Source: Opisthocomus hoazin
Taxonomy: Eukaryota > Chordata > Aves > Opisthocomiformes > Opisthocomidae
NCBI RefSeq assembly: GCF_030867145.1
Contig: NC_134442.1
Coordinates: forward strand, 325,001 to 389,000
DNA length: 64,000 nt
Reading direction: 5' to 3'
The notes beneath the pieces were generated by a model. It made no database searches. It saw only the letters and a program-made list of their open reading frames with translations, and was not told where the DNA came from. Shown in pieces: positions 31,793-43,689 of the stretch. Made by a program: the position numbers and the translations under genes. Position 1 is the stretch's first letter, and every line of letters starts with the position of its first letter.

Positions 31793-34085
31793 AGGAATCA
31801 CAGTATGTTCGGGGTTGGAAGGGACCTCTGTGGGTCATCTAGTCCAACCCTCCTGCTGAAGCAGGGTCACCTACAGCAGGCTGCACAGGACCTTGTCCAG
31901 GCGGGTCTTGAATATCTCCAGAGAAGGAGACTCCACAACCTCTCTGAGCAGCCTGTTCCAGGGCTCTGTCATTCTCAGAGGGAAGAAGTTCCTCCTCATG
32001 TTCAGATAGAACTTCCTCTGCTTCAGTTTGTGCCCCTTGTCCTGTCGCTGGGCACCACTGGAAAGAGTTTGGCCCCATCCTCCTGACACCCACCCTGCAG
32101 ATATTTTTAAGCATGTATTAGGTCCCCTCGCAGCCTTCTCTTCTTCAGGCTGAACAAGCCCAACTCCCTCAGCCTCTCCTCATAGGAGAGATGTTCCAGT
32201 CCCCTCATCATCCTTGTAGCCCTCCGCTGGACTCTCTCCAGTAGCTCTTCATCTTTCTTGAACTGGGGAGCCCAGAACTGCACACAGTACTCCAGATGAG
32301 GACTCACCAGGGCAGTGTAGAGGGAAAGAAAAACCTCCCTCGACCTGCTGGCCACACTCCTCCTAATGCATCCCAGGATGCCATTGGCCTTCTTGGCAGC
32401 CAGGGCACACTGCTGGCTCATGATTAACCTGTCGTCCACTAGGACACCCAGGTCCCTCTCCACAGAGCTGCTCTCCATCAGGTCAGCCCCAAGCCTGTAC
32501 TGATGCATGGGGTTGTTCCTCCCCAGGTGCAGGACTCTGCATTTGCCTTTATTGAACCTCATCAGGTTCCTCTCTGCCCAACTCTCCAGCCTGTCCAGGT
32601 CACTCTGAATGGCAGCACAGCCTTCTGGTGTATCTACCACACCTCCCAGTTTGGTGTCATCAGCAAACTTGCTAAGGGTACATTCTAACTCTTCATCCAG
32701 GTCGTTGATCAAGACGTTAAACAAGACTGGGCCTAATACTGACCCGTGGGGGACACCACTAGTTACCGGCCTCCAACTAGACTCAGCGCCACTGACAACA
32801 ACCCTCTGAGTTCTGCCGTTCAGCCTGTTCTCAATCCACCTCACCGACCACTCATCCAGCCCACAGTTCCTGAGCTTCCCTAGGAGGATGTTATGGGAGA
32901 CTGTGTCGAAAGCCTTGCAGAAGTCGAGGTAGACAACATCCACGGCTCTCCCTTCATCTACCCAGCCAGTCATGCCATCGTAGAAAGCTATCAGATTGGT
33001 CAGGCATGATTTCCCCTTGGTGAAGCCATGCCGACTACTCCTGATAACCTTCTTTTCCTCCATTTGTTTGATGATGGCCTCCAGGATAAGCTGCTCCATC
33101 ACCTTTTCGTGGATGGAGGAGAAGCTGAAGGGCCTGTAGTTCCCTGGGTCCTCCTTCTTGCTCTTTTTGAAGATTGGAGTGACATTGGCTTTTCTCCACA
33201 CCACAGGCACCTCTCCTGTCCTCCAGGACCTCTCAAAGATGATGGAGAGTGGCTCAACAAAGACATCTGACAGCTCCCTCAGCACTCGTGGGTGCATACC
33301 ATCGGGGCCCATGGATTTGTGGGTTTCCAGATTTCTCAAGCGACCTCTCATACAGTCCTCCTCGATCAAGGGAAAGTCATACTCTCTGTGGGCTTCCTCT
33401 CTTACCTCCAGGGCCTGGGATTCCTAAAGGCCAGCCTTACCACTAAAGGCTAATGTTTCAATAACTCTGTATTCTTTGCATCCTCCGTCACCAGGACACC
33501 CACCTCATTCAGCAGTGGCCCCACATTGTCCCTAGACTCCTATTTACTGCTGATGTACTTCAAGAAGCCCTTCTTGTTGTCCTTGACATCCCTTGCCAGA
33601 TTCAGTTCCAGGTGGACCGTAGCCTTCCTCATTGAATCCCTGTGTGCTTTGATAACATTCCTGTACTCCTCCCAAGTGGCCTGCCCCTCTTTCCTCATTC
33701 CATGGACCTTTCCCTTCCACCTGAGCTCAGCTAGAAGCTTCTTGCTCATCCACGGGGGTCTCCTGCCTCCTTTGCTAGATTTCTTGCTCAGGTGGGTACA
33801 CCGATTCTGAGCGTGGAGGACATGATATTTAAACAGTGACCAGCTGTCTTGGACTCCCCCTACCTTCTAGAGCCTTGACCCACAGGATTCCTCTGAGTAG
33901 GTCCCGGAAGAGGCCAAATTTAACTCTCCTGAAGTCCAAGATTTTGATTCTACTTATTGCCTTGCTTCCTCCACACAGGATCCTGAACTCCACCATTTAC
34001 ATGGTCACGCCAACCGAGGCTGCCCCAAACTTCACATACTCAACCAGTCCCTCCTTGTTTGTTAGTACAAGGTCCAGCAGAGCTG
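31793..34085 (-). repeat. CR1 LINE, ~2.3 kb (minus sense)
   Basis: Runs from the antisense CR1 3' end (aatcacagtatgttcggggt) through the complete RT, the linker (33749-33540 encodes 'MSKKLLAELRWKGKVHGM' and on) and into the endonuclease domain, stopping near 34085. The endonuclease part is frameshifted. Inserted next to an older plus-sense CR1 and followed by the class II ERV LTR. Confidence 0.93.
32107..33369 (-). pseudogene. CR1 ORF2 reverse transcriptase, long open segment
   Basis: A 420-codon open segment containing the whole RT: '[17 protein letters not shown]', '[14 protein letters not shown]' (family usually VPQGS; here Gln to His), 'FADDTKLGG', and the C-terminal region. It is closed by a stop just short of the normal C-terminus, which continues in another frame at 32089-31871 ('[19 protein letters not shown]'). 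The upstream linker lies in a different frame, so full ORF2 cannot be made. Confidence 0.88.
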
Positions 34086-34154
34086 TAGGGTTTCTGGAAA
34101 AACATAGACATATTGTGAACAACCCAGCCACTCTGAATATGGACTCCGTCGGTT

Positions 34155-34510
34155 TGTAGTAGCACAGGCTTCAAGCAGCACAGGCCTCAAGGCCTTTCTC
34201 AGGCCGGCTGTGGGAAAACAGACCTTTCCCAGGCTGGCTGTGGGAAAGACAATCATTCTCAGGCCAGCTGCAGGTAAACAGTCGTTCTATGAATACTGAC
34301 CAATCATAGTTTGAGTACTGCTTATGTAACCGGCATGTTTTATTGATAGATGTTTTTATGTATGGTGACCAATTAGAGCTGAGTGTTGTACAGAGTGTTT
34401 ATGTATAGCGACTAATCATAACCGAGTGCTGTCTATATAATCCAGCTTCTTTGCTAATAAAGTTGACTGTTATGGATCATATTGGTTGAGTCCTTGACGC
34501 TGCTGCAACA
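34155..34510 (+). mobile_element. 5' LTR of a class II (beta/alpha-like) ERV
   Basis: About 356 bp, starting TGTAGTAGCACAGG and ending GCTGCAACA directly before a primer site. Contains TATATAA at 34434-34440 and AATAAA at 34456-34461, 20 bp apart. The left border is set from the TG...CA rule and is uncertain by some bases. No matching 3' LTR is found downstream. Confidence 0.78.
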
Positions 34511-34512
34511 AA

Positions 34513-34530
34513 TGGCACCCGAACAGGGAC
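34513..34530 (+). promoter_or_regulatory. Primer binding site, tRNA-Lys3 type (one mismatch)
   Basis: TGGCACCCGAACAGGGAC, two bases after the LTR. It differs at one position (A for G at base 5) from the Lys3 complement used by betaretroviruses and lentiviruses. Together with the Gag start this places the element in class II. Confidence 0.85.
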
Positions 34531-34768
34531 CCTCAGATCAGCATTAGCATCGACGGCTGATTTCTCCAGGAAGACCGAAGACTGAGGGCTGGACCCCCAG
34601 ATCGGCACTAGCGTCAATGGCTGATTTCTCCAGGGAGACCGAACCCTGAGGGAGCGAAAGCCGGCCAAAGGTGAGTGCTGCCCCGGCACCTGGGAGTTGC
34701 TAGCGCACCCAATCGGGAAAAGAAATCCCCGAAACCCTGCCCTGATCAAGCAGGCGGCCGGGGAGGAG

Positions 34769-35386
34769 ATGGGGTCCACACTGACAAAGGAAGAGTCAGC
34801 AGTGGTTAAACTCCTCCAATACATCCTCTCCGTGAAAGGGTTACAATATGACTCGGCTGCCTTGAAGTCTCTGTTGCTTTGGGCATGGAGAAAGGACTTA
34901 ATCCCCTCAGTTAATGCTGCCTTTGAAGTTCAGACTTGGGCGGATATAGGAACGAAACTGTGGGAAGAAATTAGGATGGGATCCAAGGAAGCAAGAAAAT
35001 TCTCCACTTTGTGGAGGTTGAACTTTGAGACTTTAAAAGCTATGAGAACTGAGAGGGGAGTCACTGCCTTTGCTTTTGCTGTGTTAACACCTGAGGGAGG
35101 GTCCTGCTCAGCAATTAGTTTGCCGTTCGCTGGTCCCAGCAGCCTCGCACTGCCTGTGAAAGCAGGAGGGGGTCAGAGTTGGAGGCCCGTGGAGGCAGGG
35201 GAACCTGCAGTCCAGGAGAAGGAGCATGCGTGGAGCGACCCGCTGGCACAGGAGTTTCCACTCCCACCACCAGAATCACTGCCACTGCGCCACGGAGAGG
35301 GGTACTGTGGAATTATTAGTAAAATTCAGGTTTTACATCTGAAAATTAAGGTTCATATGAAAAACGTAGCAGTGTTCACCCATTGA
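34769..35386 (+). pseudogene. gag: Truncated Gag (matrix region) of class II ERV
   Basis: From ATG at 34769 the frame starts M-G-S-T-L-T-K-E-E, a good N-myristoylation signal, and continues as a betaretrovirus-like matrix domain (helical, 'LLLWAWRKDLIP', 'TWADIGTKLWEE') for about 110 residues, then a proline/serine-rich linker. Around 35310 the retroviral sequence ends and the last ~25 codons are unrelated. Capsid, nucleocapsid, pro, pol and env are absent. Coding potential upstream of the ATG is only a TTG-started extension. The element is a 5' remnant created by deletion or by a later insertion. Confidence 0.8.
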
Positions 35387-35619
35387 GGGAAAGCATGAAA
35401 TCCAAAGGAGCTCTGAGGATGGGACACAGCTGCAGCAGGCATGCGAGGAATCCACTCACACACCAACTCCCTGAAATGTACCACAGAGGACGGAACGGAG
35501 TGGAGACTCCGTGGCCCTGCTCTGTGATCACAAAGCAGGAAGAAATGGTCCTCTAGAACTGATCAGCAGCTCATCTGGCCCCCTGAGCCAACAGGTTTTC
35601 AAACCTTGCCAAAGTGCTA

Positions 35620-36390
35620 CCCTCTGGTGAACTTCGCTCATTTTAATATCATTTTAATACCAAAACACACCTCCATCCCAAAGGCTACCCACCTCTGAGG
35701 TGCAACCACCCCTTTTCGAGTCTGCGCTCTCGATTTTTCGTAAACTGTACCTTTAAACGTAAAGCGAGAGAATTTTACACCAATCATGACAAAAGGTATG
35801 TATGACTACAGTCACTCAAACTCCACCTTAAAGGTAGAAAGGATATAAAAATAGCCAGGGAAATGGGGGATTTTCGGAGAAGAAGATAACACCGTAGATC
35901 TTCGGAGAAAACGAGGATAACACCGTGAGCAAGTCAAGGGAAACTCCACCTCAGAGTGCCTCCGACAACCAGGATTGTCCGACGGGCTGAGCCTTGCATC
36001 TCCTCCCCTTGGGACGCCTTGGGTGAGACTTCAACCAAGCGCTTTTCTGAGGAAGAGTTACCATAGCCAGGCTGTATTATTTATAAACTTTTCATGCGTT
36101 TTATATTTGCACGTGCTTTCTTGCAGACAGTCACTATCACCGGCAATTCAAAAAACCTCTATACCTGTTGCACAAATAAAACTGCCCTGTTTCAGTAGCC
36201 AGTTGTCACAGTTTCTCACTGAACGTGACCAAATTCGGCTGTGCCAGTTCATGAGCACGACTGGACTGAAGGTGCAGACTGCTACGAGTGTATCCAGAAT
36301 CGTGGAAACGCGACTGGACTGGTAGTGGCAAATTGGACATCACTCAGAATTTAAACCTAGCCACACCCAGCCTCTCACGTTGGTGAACAG
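35620..36390 (+). mobile_element. LTR-like segment, probably a solo LTR of another ERV
   Basis: The segment has promoter-like order: the cgagtctgcgctctcg block, a run with accaatcatgacaaaagg, TATAAAAATAG at about 35845, and AATAAA at about 36174, then a ~200-bp tail. This fits U3-R-U5. Exact ends, target duplication and family are not clear. It is distinct from the LTRs at 34155 and 56819. Confidence 0.5.
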
Positions 36391-36419
36391 CGTTAGAAAC
36401 AAGGGGGTTTATTTTCTGC

Positions 36420-36700
36420 CACATCAACACGACAGGCTTGGACACGAAAAATGAGGCTTTAGGAACTGAAAAGGTGGCTCTAGGCCCTACAAGAGGGGTT
36501 TGGGCCATGAAAATGTGGGTCTGGACACTCAGGATGGCAGCTTGGAACCGAAAAAAAGGCTTTTTGCCCTAACAGTGGGGGTTGAGAACCTCAAAATGAA
36601 ACTGTGGGCTCTAAAAGAAGGCTATGGAGGATAAAAGAAAGTCTCGGTCCCTGAAAAGGAGGGGTTTGGCCCTCCAGATGAGCCTCTGGGGACTCGAAAG
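36420..36700 (-). repeat. Degenerate ~21-bp tandem array (inverted relative to 60-63 kb arrays)
   Basis: About 13 successive units of 20-22 bp of the type gaaaaatgaggctttagg / gaaaaggtggctctaggc. The reverse complement gives units of the type ggtccaaagcctcatttt, the same as the arrays at 60.54-61.38 and 62.27-63.11 kb. Units differ from one another at many positions, so the array is old. Confidence 0.8.
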
Positions 36701-36714
36701 GGCTCCAAGGGTCC

Positions 36715-36830
36715 CAGGATATGGGGTTCCATCAGGCTGGTGGCCAGTCCCCACTGGGGTTCCCCAGGGCTGCGTTCTACAGCCAGTGCTCCATCATCTG
36801 TTTCTGAATGCTCTGGGCACAGGAACTGAA
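36715..36830 (+). repeat. CR1 ORF2 fragment within/next to the 21-bp array
   Basis: Reads 'TGVPQGCVLQPVLHHLFLNALG' in plus frame, the CR1 RT '[14 protein letters not shown]' motif. Only about 115 bp. Confidence 0.75.
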
Positions 36831-36844
36831 CGCCCATGGAGGAA

Positions 36845-36945
36845 GTTTAGATGCAGATACAGGCATAGACAGAGATAAAGGCATAGGGACAGATACAGGC
36901 ATACGAACAGGCAGAGGGAGAGGTGTAGGTGACGGGGTGTGTATT
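36845..36945 (+). repeat. Short tandem repeat (gataca-ggcata type)
   Basis: Imperfect repeats of gatacaggcata / gataaaggcata / gaacaggcaga about every 16-22 bp. Confidence 0.6.
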
Positions 36946-37629
36946 CTTCTTTCCTGGTTCTTTCTACCTAATGATTATGGTCATTTGGGACCAAGAGTGG
37001 GCAGAGACAGTAGCATTTGGTGCTGTTGTTTTCAAGGTCAACAACGGTGTTTTGCCTAAAAGAACAGTTTCTTCCGACAGACACACACATTTCCTCATTT
37101 CCGATGGGAACCCAGCTGGGGCTGCCTGCTGCAGCCCACAGCAACATCTCCAGTGACAAACTCGGTGGCTTTGCCTTTTTCCCTGAGAGACCACTCCAGA
37201 AATAAGCCTTCTGGGAGAGAGACCCTAAGTCCTTCTGCATTTCCAGGATGTGCACAACTTTGCTGGGGTGATTTCTCGCCAGTTTCTCAATCTCTGTCCT
37301 CCGTATGGTACCCTTTCCTTCAGTGGTATTTAGCAGAGGTTTTTTCAACTCATCTACACAAATGAGTCAGTTACTAGTTTTTCCAGAGTGTCGCAGGCAA
37401 AAATTGCTCAGTCCACGTGGCTTAAAGCAAATGACGATCCAAGCGCTTTACTGATAACGCAAACAACATGAAATTAAGGAGAAAGCTCCAAACTAGACAC
37501 TTTCTAACGTCAATAAACACCATCAGATTTTCAGACACCCTTTGGAGCAAACACAAAAGAGATTTCTGAAGCTCTACAAGCCTTTCCAAAGGAAAGGTAA
37601 GCCAACTGCAAAGCCCCGGTGAGAACTCA
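36946..37629. other. No recognisable feature
   Basis: No conserved frame or known repeat seen. Confidence 0.4.
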
Positions 37630-37700
37630 CCTGTGGTAGCATCCAACCTAAACCTCCCTGACGCAACTTCAGGCCATTGCCTCTCGTCCTATCGCTAGGA
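37630..37700 (-). repeat. CR1 fragment (minus sense)
   Basis: Antisense CR1 text (atccaacctaaacctccctg, then caggccattgcctctcgtcc). The same stretch occurs at the start of the window (about 255-290). Confidence 0.65.
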
Positions 37701-38846
37701 TCTTTGGTGACATGGCTCTCTCCTCCACAAGGTTTTTCAGGGTAATTTCCAGCTCTGTGATGATTTCTGTGGCTCTGCCCACCAGGATAATCCACCCTAT
37801 GTCCCTGAGCATATGGTGAGTTTTCTCCTCCGGTCCCAGGTGGACCAAAATCATCTGGAGAAAAGTTCTCTCTGTTTACTGGAGCTTGGCACTGAGTGCC
37901 AACAGCATAGCCCTCATAATACTTTTCGTACTGTTATACTAAGGAATAAAAAGGGGAATCAAAACGTGAAATGCTGACTCAAATAAACCAGACTGTTGCT
38001 GTTACAGGTATTTTTGTAAAGCCCTGCCCTTACTAAGTTTAAAATTAACTGTAGAGACTAAGAAACAGGGTTTTGAACAACGTTACTGTTTCATAAGAAG
38101 GATGTACCTGTCCTAAGTAAAACCAGAGAGCGATAATTCGTAGGAATAGCTAACGAGCTATGAAAAGCTGCTGAGATTGCCAAAAGAAACAGGTAACTAG
38201 GGGAAAGGCAACTCCAGCAGGGGGAGGTTGATTGTGACCACAGACTCACGGACCACCTACCCCAATTCTACCCCAGACTCAAAAGATGAAGAAACCCAGC
38301 ATGCATACTAATTTACATGCTGGACGAAGAGACTTTGACCAGATGCAGACAATCCAGCAACTACACCTATTTGGTTTCTAGACTGCTCACGTTTGTCAGG
38401 AGGTGAAGGATGTCATTACAGGGAAGCTTTACTTAAAGAGACACCTGCTCCTCAAATCCTGTTACCAAATTGTAACTATCCTTTAACATTGAACACTGCC
38501 ATATTTGAGCTGGTAACCTGCACAGGAAACATCAAGTTTGGACTTTCTCTTTTCCCTGATAAAAGAAGTTTGGCCTGTAGTACAATTATAGTTTGACCTG
38601 TATTACAAAAGGACATCAAGAAACAAAACATGGCCAATATGGGAAAATGTATGCTGCAGGCAAAGGCAAAAGTTGAACATCCTATTTAAGCAAACCCAGT
38701 TTAGAACTCCTACAAGTTTTAGGGAAAGTTTTAGAATTACATTTGTCTCCGTTTCGTTGGGCATGTTTACCATCTGCAATGAAAAAGTGTATGGGGAAAA
38801 AGGCTATGTCATTTTTGCTTGTGTTAGAGGCACTTTCAGAGAATGA
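37701..38846. other. No gene; possibly LTR-derived in part
   Basis: Nothing codes. The part 38190-38600 has the feel of an LTR (purine-rich blocks, ctggacgaagagactttgacc) but no ends or signals can be defined. Confidence 0.35.
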
Positions 38847-38990
38847 CAGAATCACAGAAGGAAGCGACCTCTGTGGGTCATCTAGTCCAAGCCCCCTGCC
38901 GAAGCAGGGTCACCTAGAACAGGCTGCATTTTGTCCAGGCGGGTCTTAAATATCTCCAGAGAAGGAGACTCCACAACCTCTCTGGACAAG
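38847..38990 (-). repeat. CR1 3' end (minus sense)
   Basis: Starts gacagaatcacagaaggaag and continues with ctgtgggtcatctagtccaa and ctccagagaaggagactcca; about 145 bp, strongly 5' truncated. Confidence 0.92.
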
Positions 38991-39119
38991 TGAGAATGCA
39001 CACGCACAGCCCATGCACACCAGCTCTCGGGAAGACCCTCATAGAGCCCCCCACTCACCTCACTCCTGCCAGTCCCCCAGTAAGTGGTTTTGAGGACAGG
39101 CACTGTTCCTGCCGCAGAG

Positions 39120-39310
39120 CCTGCTGGCCCAGACCCCCACTCGCTCCAGCAGCTGCACTGAGACCCCCCCCCTCATCGCACTAGCTGCACTGACACCCAC
39201 TCCAGTAGCTGGCACCACAAGCCAGGGGTGCCTACACCCCCAGGCTGACTCCAGTAGCTGGCACCCAGCCCACCCACGCCAACCCCCACGAGCTGGCACA
39301 CAGTCCTTTC
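39120..39310 (+). repeat. Short GC-rich imperfect repeat
   Basis: Phrases such as ccagtagctggcacc / ccagcagctgcactga / ctagctgcactgacacc recur five or six times. Confidence 0.5.
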
Positions 39311-39380
39311 AGTTCACACACACACAGCACAGAGAGCAAGATGCTACAGGGAGATAGTCAAGAAAAGATTTAATAAGAAG

Positions 39381-40849
39381 CTAGAAGAAGACAGGACAGA
39401 TGTCATCTGTGTCCTGCAACCAGCCACTTGCCTCTGGAGACTCTGGTGTCATCGGGTGGTCATCTGAGACTTCTTCAGCAAGATTAGAGGGGACAGAGCC
39501 TCTTGTGCCATCAGGCAGCTCTCCCACATACCAACCACCTTCATCTACATCTCCAGAGGTGTAAACGCAGTTCAGGCCACTCATTGGGACCATCGAAAGG
39601 ATCATAGCTCAACCGAGTGCTCGAAGCTCTGCCAGTTGTTTTCTCACCGTCTTCAGGAGGATGGAGTCCTTGTCTATGCCCAAGGCATCCTGGCATGGCC
39701 TGCAAATGATACGGTTGGATCTTTCTCCTTCCACCCGTACAAGTTCCTGAAAGAGCTGCTGGTGTTGGTTTTTTAGCTCCTTAATCCGCTCATACATTTC
39801 AGTCACCTGGACTTGAATCATCTGCAGGATTTCTTTGTGTTCCCTGTGTGCTTCTGCCCGAGCCCTCTGCAAACACGTGTGTTCCTCCTCTTTCCTCTGG
39901 AGCGCTGACATTGTCTCCTCATGTGTCTTCTCCAGCTGTTGACTTCCTCCATTTCTCGCGTGCCTTTCAGTTGGCGCTCTGTCTCTTCCAGCTGGATCTG
40001 AAGACAGACCTTTGTTCAGGTGGCAGAATCTCACTCCTCTGCCACTCGCCTTAGGTGCCCTCTCTGCCAAACCCATCTGCCCACGCAGGCGAGTGATTTC
40101 TTCAGCCAGTTGGGTGCTTTTGTTTGTCGTCTCTTAAGCTGCACCTGTAACTGCTCACAAGTTGGGCAGTGGGTGCTCACATTATGGCAGCCCTCTTCAT
40201 CTGCAGCTACTTGTGCCTGAAGGTCCTCAGCTGCCCTCTGTGAGAAGTCATCCTGCTCGTCCTGTGCCAGCAAAGCTCCGGTGGGTTGTCCCATTTCTGC
40301 AGCCCTCTGCTGAGGAAATGATGGCCTGCACAGTTCCTGAGCGGAGCTTTGGATGGGCAGTGGCACTTGAGTATTGACCAGTTGCCTGGCTATTCCTTGT
40401 AGCTGCTTGCTAATGAGACCCAGCTTAGCCATCTTCTGCTTCAGCCTCTCCAGTGCTTCCCAGTCTCTAGTATTGATCAGGGAAACGATGTTCTGCAGTT
40501 GCCTGGCTCTGTCGTGCAGCTGCTTGCTAAGGAGATGCACCTTAGCAGTCTTCTTCTTGAGCCTGTCTTCCTCTTCCTGCACTTCAGGAGAGCTTGCCTT
40601 CCTCAGAAGACTGTTTTCCTCTTGAAGGACACTGCATTGCCTCTCAAGCTCCTTCAGGGCACTCTGGAGGTGGGCGTTCTGCTCCAGCAGCCTGCTGTGA
40701 CTGCCACCAGGCAGACAGTCGTCCTGCTGCCCGACAGTCTGAACACCCACCTCTGCCACAGACCGCTCGCTGCCGGCCCTTCCGTGTGGCAGGGAGCCAA
40801 AGCTCTGTGGCACCAAGTCTTGCCCCACAGCTTCCAGCAAAACCTCCAC
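39381..40849 (-). pseudogene. RIM-binding protein (RIMBP family) pseudogene or gene remnant
   Basis: Three overlapping or adjacent minus-strand frames make one protein-like text. 40849-40031: coiled coil ('LKELERQCSVLQEENSLLRK') with an internal duplication (LSKQLHDRARQLQN / ISKQLQGIARQLVN). 40076-39609: more coiled coil ('ALQRKEEEHTCLQRARAEAH'). 39620-39400: an SH3 domain whose start, 'YDPFDGPNE', is in a different frame from its end, 'SGDVDEGGWYVGELPDGTRG' with 'VPSN'. 'NPFDGPNE...GELxDGxRGxVPSN' is the signature of RIMBP SH3 domains. At least two frameshifts, a TGA at 39611-39609 and a small deletion inside the SH3 domain separate the pieces, and the first frame opens on GTG. Coiled coil and SH3 exons lie together without introns, which suggests a retrocopy; no poly(A) tail is visible. 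RIMBP1 (TSPOAP1), RIMBP2 and RIMBP3 are all possible parents. Confidence 0.72.
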
Positions 40850-40899
40850 GCTGTTCCCTTCCTCCTGGAGACAAGCGTATCTTAAGCTCTGGTGGGTTT

Positions 40900-43689
40900 T
40901 CTGCTGTGCATCTCCATCACAGGTGAGCTCACAAAACTGGTGTCACCTAATGCCATCTCCTGTAAACGTACAGTTGTGTTCATTGTCCTGTGAAGTCCTT
41001 TTAACTAGTCTGGCTTGGAACATCAGCAGATATTTTGCTTAATTTAATTGAAAATGCCATCTGCCGGGTTGTAAGAGCTGCCAGTTTCCCTCTCCATACC
41101 CTCAAACTCCACTGCCATGTCACATTACCCCGGGCCCCGACACCTCCTGGGGCTCCCTGGGTCAGGAATGGTGGTGCTGGGATACCGGTGCCCATGGGGA
41201 GCTGGTGGCCATGCCATGTTGGCCGCAATGGGGTGGGCCTTAGCCCCAGGCCTGGCTGACCCCATCCCCACAGTCCCTGGGGCCTTGCAACCCCCTCCCA
41301 GTGTCCACAGGGTCCTGACTTCCCCCTCCCACCACTGCATGGCCCCTCTGGGGACAAGCCGGGACAGGCACAGTGCACAGCCCCTGGAAGCTCCAACCCT
41401 GCCACCCCTCTGGGCTTTCCCCCAATGTCCCCACAGTGCCACGACCGCCTGCACCAGGCACGAACATGGCAGAGAACTGAGGACACTGTCATGGGTAGAG
41501 AAATGGCTCAGGGAGGTGTGGGAGGAGCATGTGGGAAGGGGACGAGTGTCCTCCCGAGGGGGGCAGGAAGAGTTGTCTGTATAAAACAACCTCAGCCAAG
41601 GCCTTGGAGAGCAGCTTCTTACCCGTGACCCTGCAATTCCCTCCTGCCGACCTGCAGGAAAGTGCTTGAGGATCAGGGGATGCTTTGGGGGTCCAAAAGC
41701 AATGTTCTCATGGGCTTGAGTTTTCAGCACAGGAACTCATCCATAAGCCACTGGAGGTACTCCTCACCACAGTACGCACAGCAGGCAGAAAGGGTTGTAG
41801 AAGGAGGCCGCATATTTTCTGAAGAAATCCACTGTCTTTGGACAAAGGATGCACAGGTAATCTTTTGTTTTGAAGCCACTGTGAAATAATGAAGGAAATT
41901 CTATTTGCTGAAAGGAGGAATTAAATAATACTTAAATCATTCCGCTATAGTATTTGCTGACTTCATATATTTCGTGAGCCCTTAGTACATAGCTTTCATT
42001 TTGGTGAGCAAGTCCTAAACACTTCACAACACTTCTTGCATCTTTATATAAAATCAAAACTAGCCACTGGCCAAATTCATCAAGATTATGAGAAGTTAGA
42101 GTCATCCTCAGTAATACACAGTGCAGTCACTGATGCCTACAGATTTGGACAACAAACATTGAAACACTACAAACTGGGAGTATTTACCAACGTGATAGCC
42201 TACGTTTTCAGCGCAGCAGGACCTGCACAGTATAAGCACACTCAGTCTCAACCTGCCATCTGGTTCACCTCCGTTTCTGTCTTGTCTCCTCTCTCTGTGC
42301 TCTTCCCTCTGCCAGGCACTCTTCCCAGTCACTCCATCAGCTGCCAGTGCCTTTCTCTGTTCTCGTGTTTCGGTGGCAGGTGGTACCTTGAAAGCACTGT
42401 CCCAGCCATGGGACCTGCACCTATTTCTCTCCTCCCGCCTCTTTGTGCTCTGGCTGCGTGACACTTTCTTTGACCTCAGAGGCCCTTTGTGCCTGGCTCT
42501 CTCCTGCTGCTAAAGCCTGTTCCTGCAAGAGAAGAAGCAATTAGTTGGTGTCTCCTCCCTGCTATCTCACCTGCATCTCCCTGGCCTGGGCAGCTGGTTT
42601 GAACTGTCACCATCAGCCCCAGCTGTCCTAGAAGTCCTCTCCTGGCTCTGGGTGTGCTTGGCATCGAACGTGGTTCCTGAAGGAGAAGAGCAAAACTCCA
42701 AGTAACTCCTGGGCACCAACCTGCTGGGAGAGCTCATTTGAAGGCAGGTTGGCAGCAAGCCCCAAGGCTGCTCCAGGGGTGCTCCCTGTCCCGAGCTCAG
42801 CCACAGGTCCCACACCCGGCTCCCTTGTTACCAAGAGGGATTTGCTTGCATTTTCCTTTTCTTGTAATTCGTGTGCGGGTGCTGGGAAAAGAGGCAGCAG
42901 AAGGACGCACTGGCTAAAACCCCTTCTTACTGCCAGCCATAAAGGTGCCTCTCGCCTGGGAGCACGAGAAGGACCCCGTGTTACCACTCTCCATTCCTTC
43001 CAGGCAGTCTGAAGACTATTCACATATTCATTTTCATACACCACCAAAGTTTTAGCCTCATGTCCCAGCAGTTTGTTTAGAAAAACGTACAATTTAAAAA
43101 CGTTTTAGAATATCAAGACACCATCTGAAGTCTCCAGCGATGTCTGAAATGTTTTGAGTTGGCTTTGTACTGTTTCCTTAGATGCTGAAATATAAGTTAT
43201 AACAGCACCACACTCGATCACTTCTCTTTTTTTCACATGTCACACAGTGCAATAGAGATGAGAGATCTCCCAGGGAAGTGCCAAAAAAGCGGGCCCTGAG
43301 CTGGAAGCCACGTGTAGCTGTGTCAGCATGGCACTGTGCTCAGAGCTAGAATCAGTACAATACATAGGCAACCAAGCAGCTATTTCTGCAAGGTACAATT
43401 CCATGTCATACTGACAAAAGTAGATCGTGAGAGTGCCTTGCAATTCTTAAAATGCACAATATTGCATGGCATAGACATGTCTGTTGTCTTTGCCTGTAGC
43501 AGAAGGCTGGAGTGGAAGGAAGACACAGAGGGGACTCCTCACAGAGTCAAAATGGAATGAGTAAGAAGAGGGGAAAAAAAGTCCCAGAAGCAAGGGTCAA
43601 ACACATCACCAAGGCATTAAGCTTATTAGCTTGCGGTGCGGTACAGACTGCTTGTTTTCTTTAATAGCACTTGATTTTGATTGTGATAA
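40900..43689. other. No recognisable gene
   Basis: Includes a GC-rich tract (41,080-41,470) with several long but mutually overlapping open frames on both strands, none protein-like. 41,880-42,200 is AT-rich. I see no repeat I can name. Confidence 0.4.

Noticed and set aside
41001-41730. Long overlapping frames on both strands in a GC-rich tract
   Set aside because: No frame stands out and none shows a domain; typical of GC-rich non-coding DNA.
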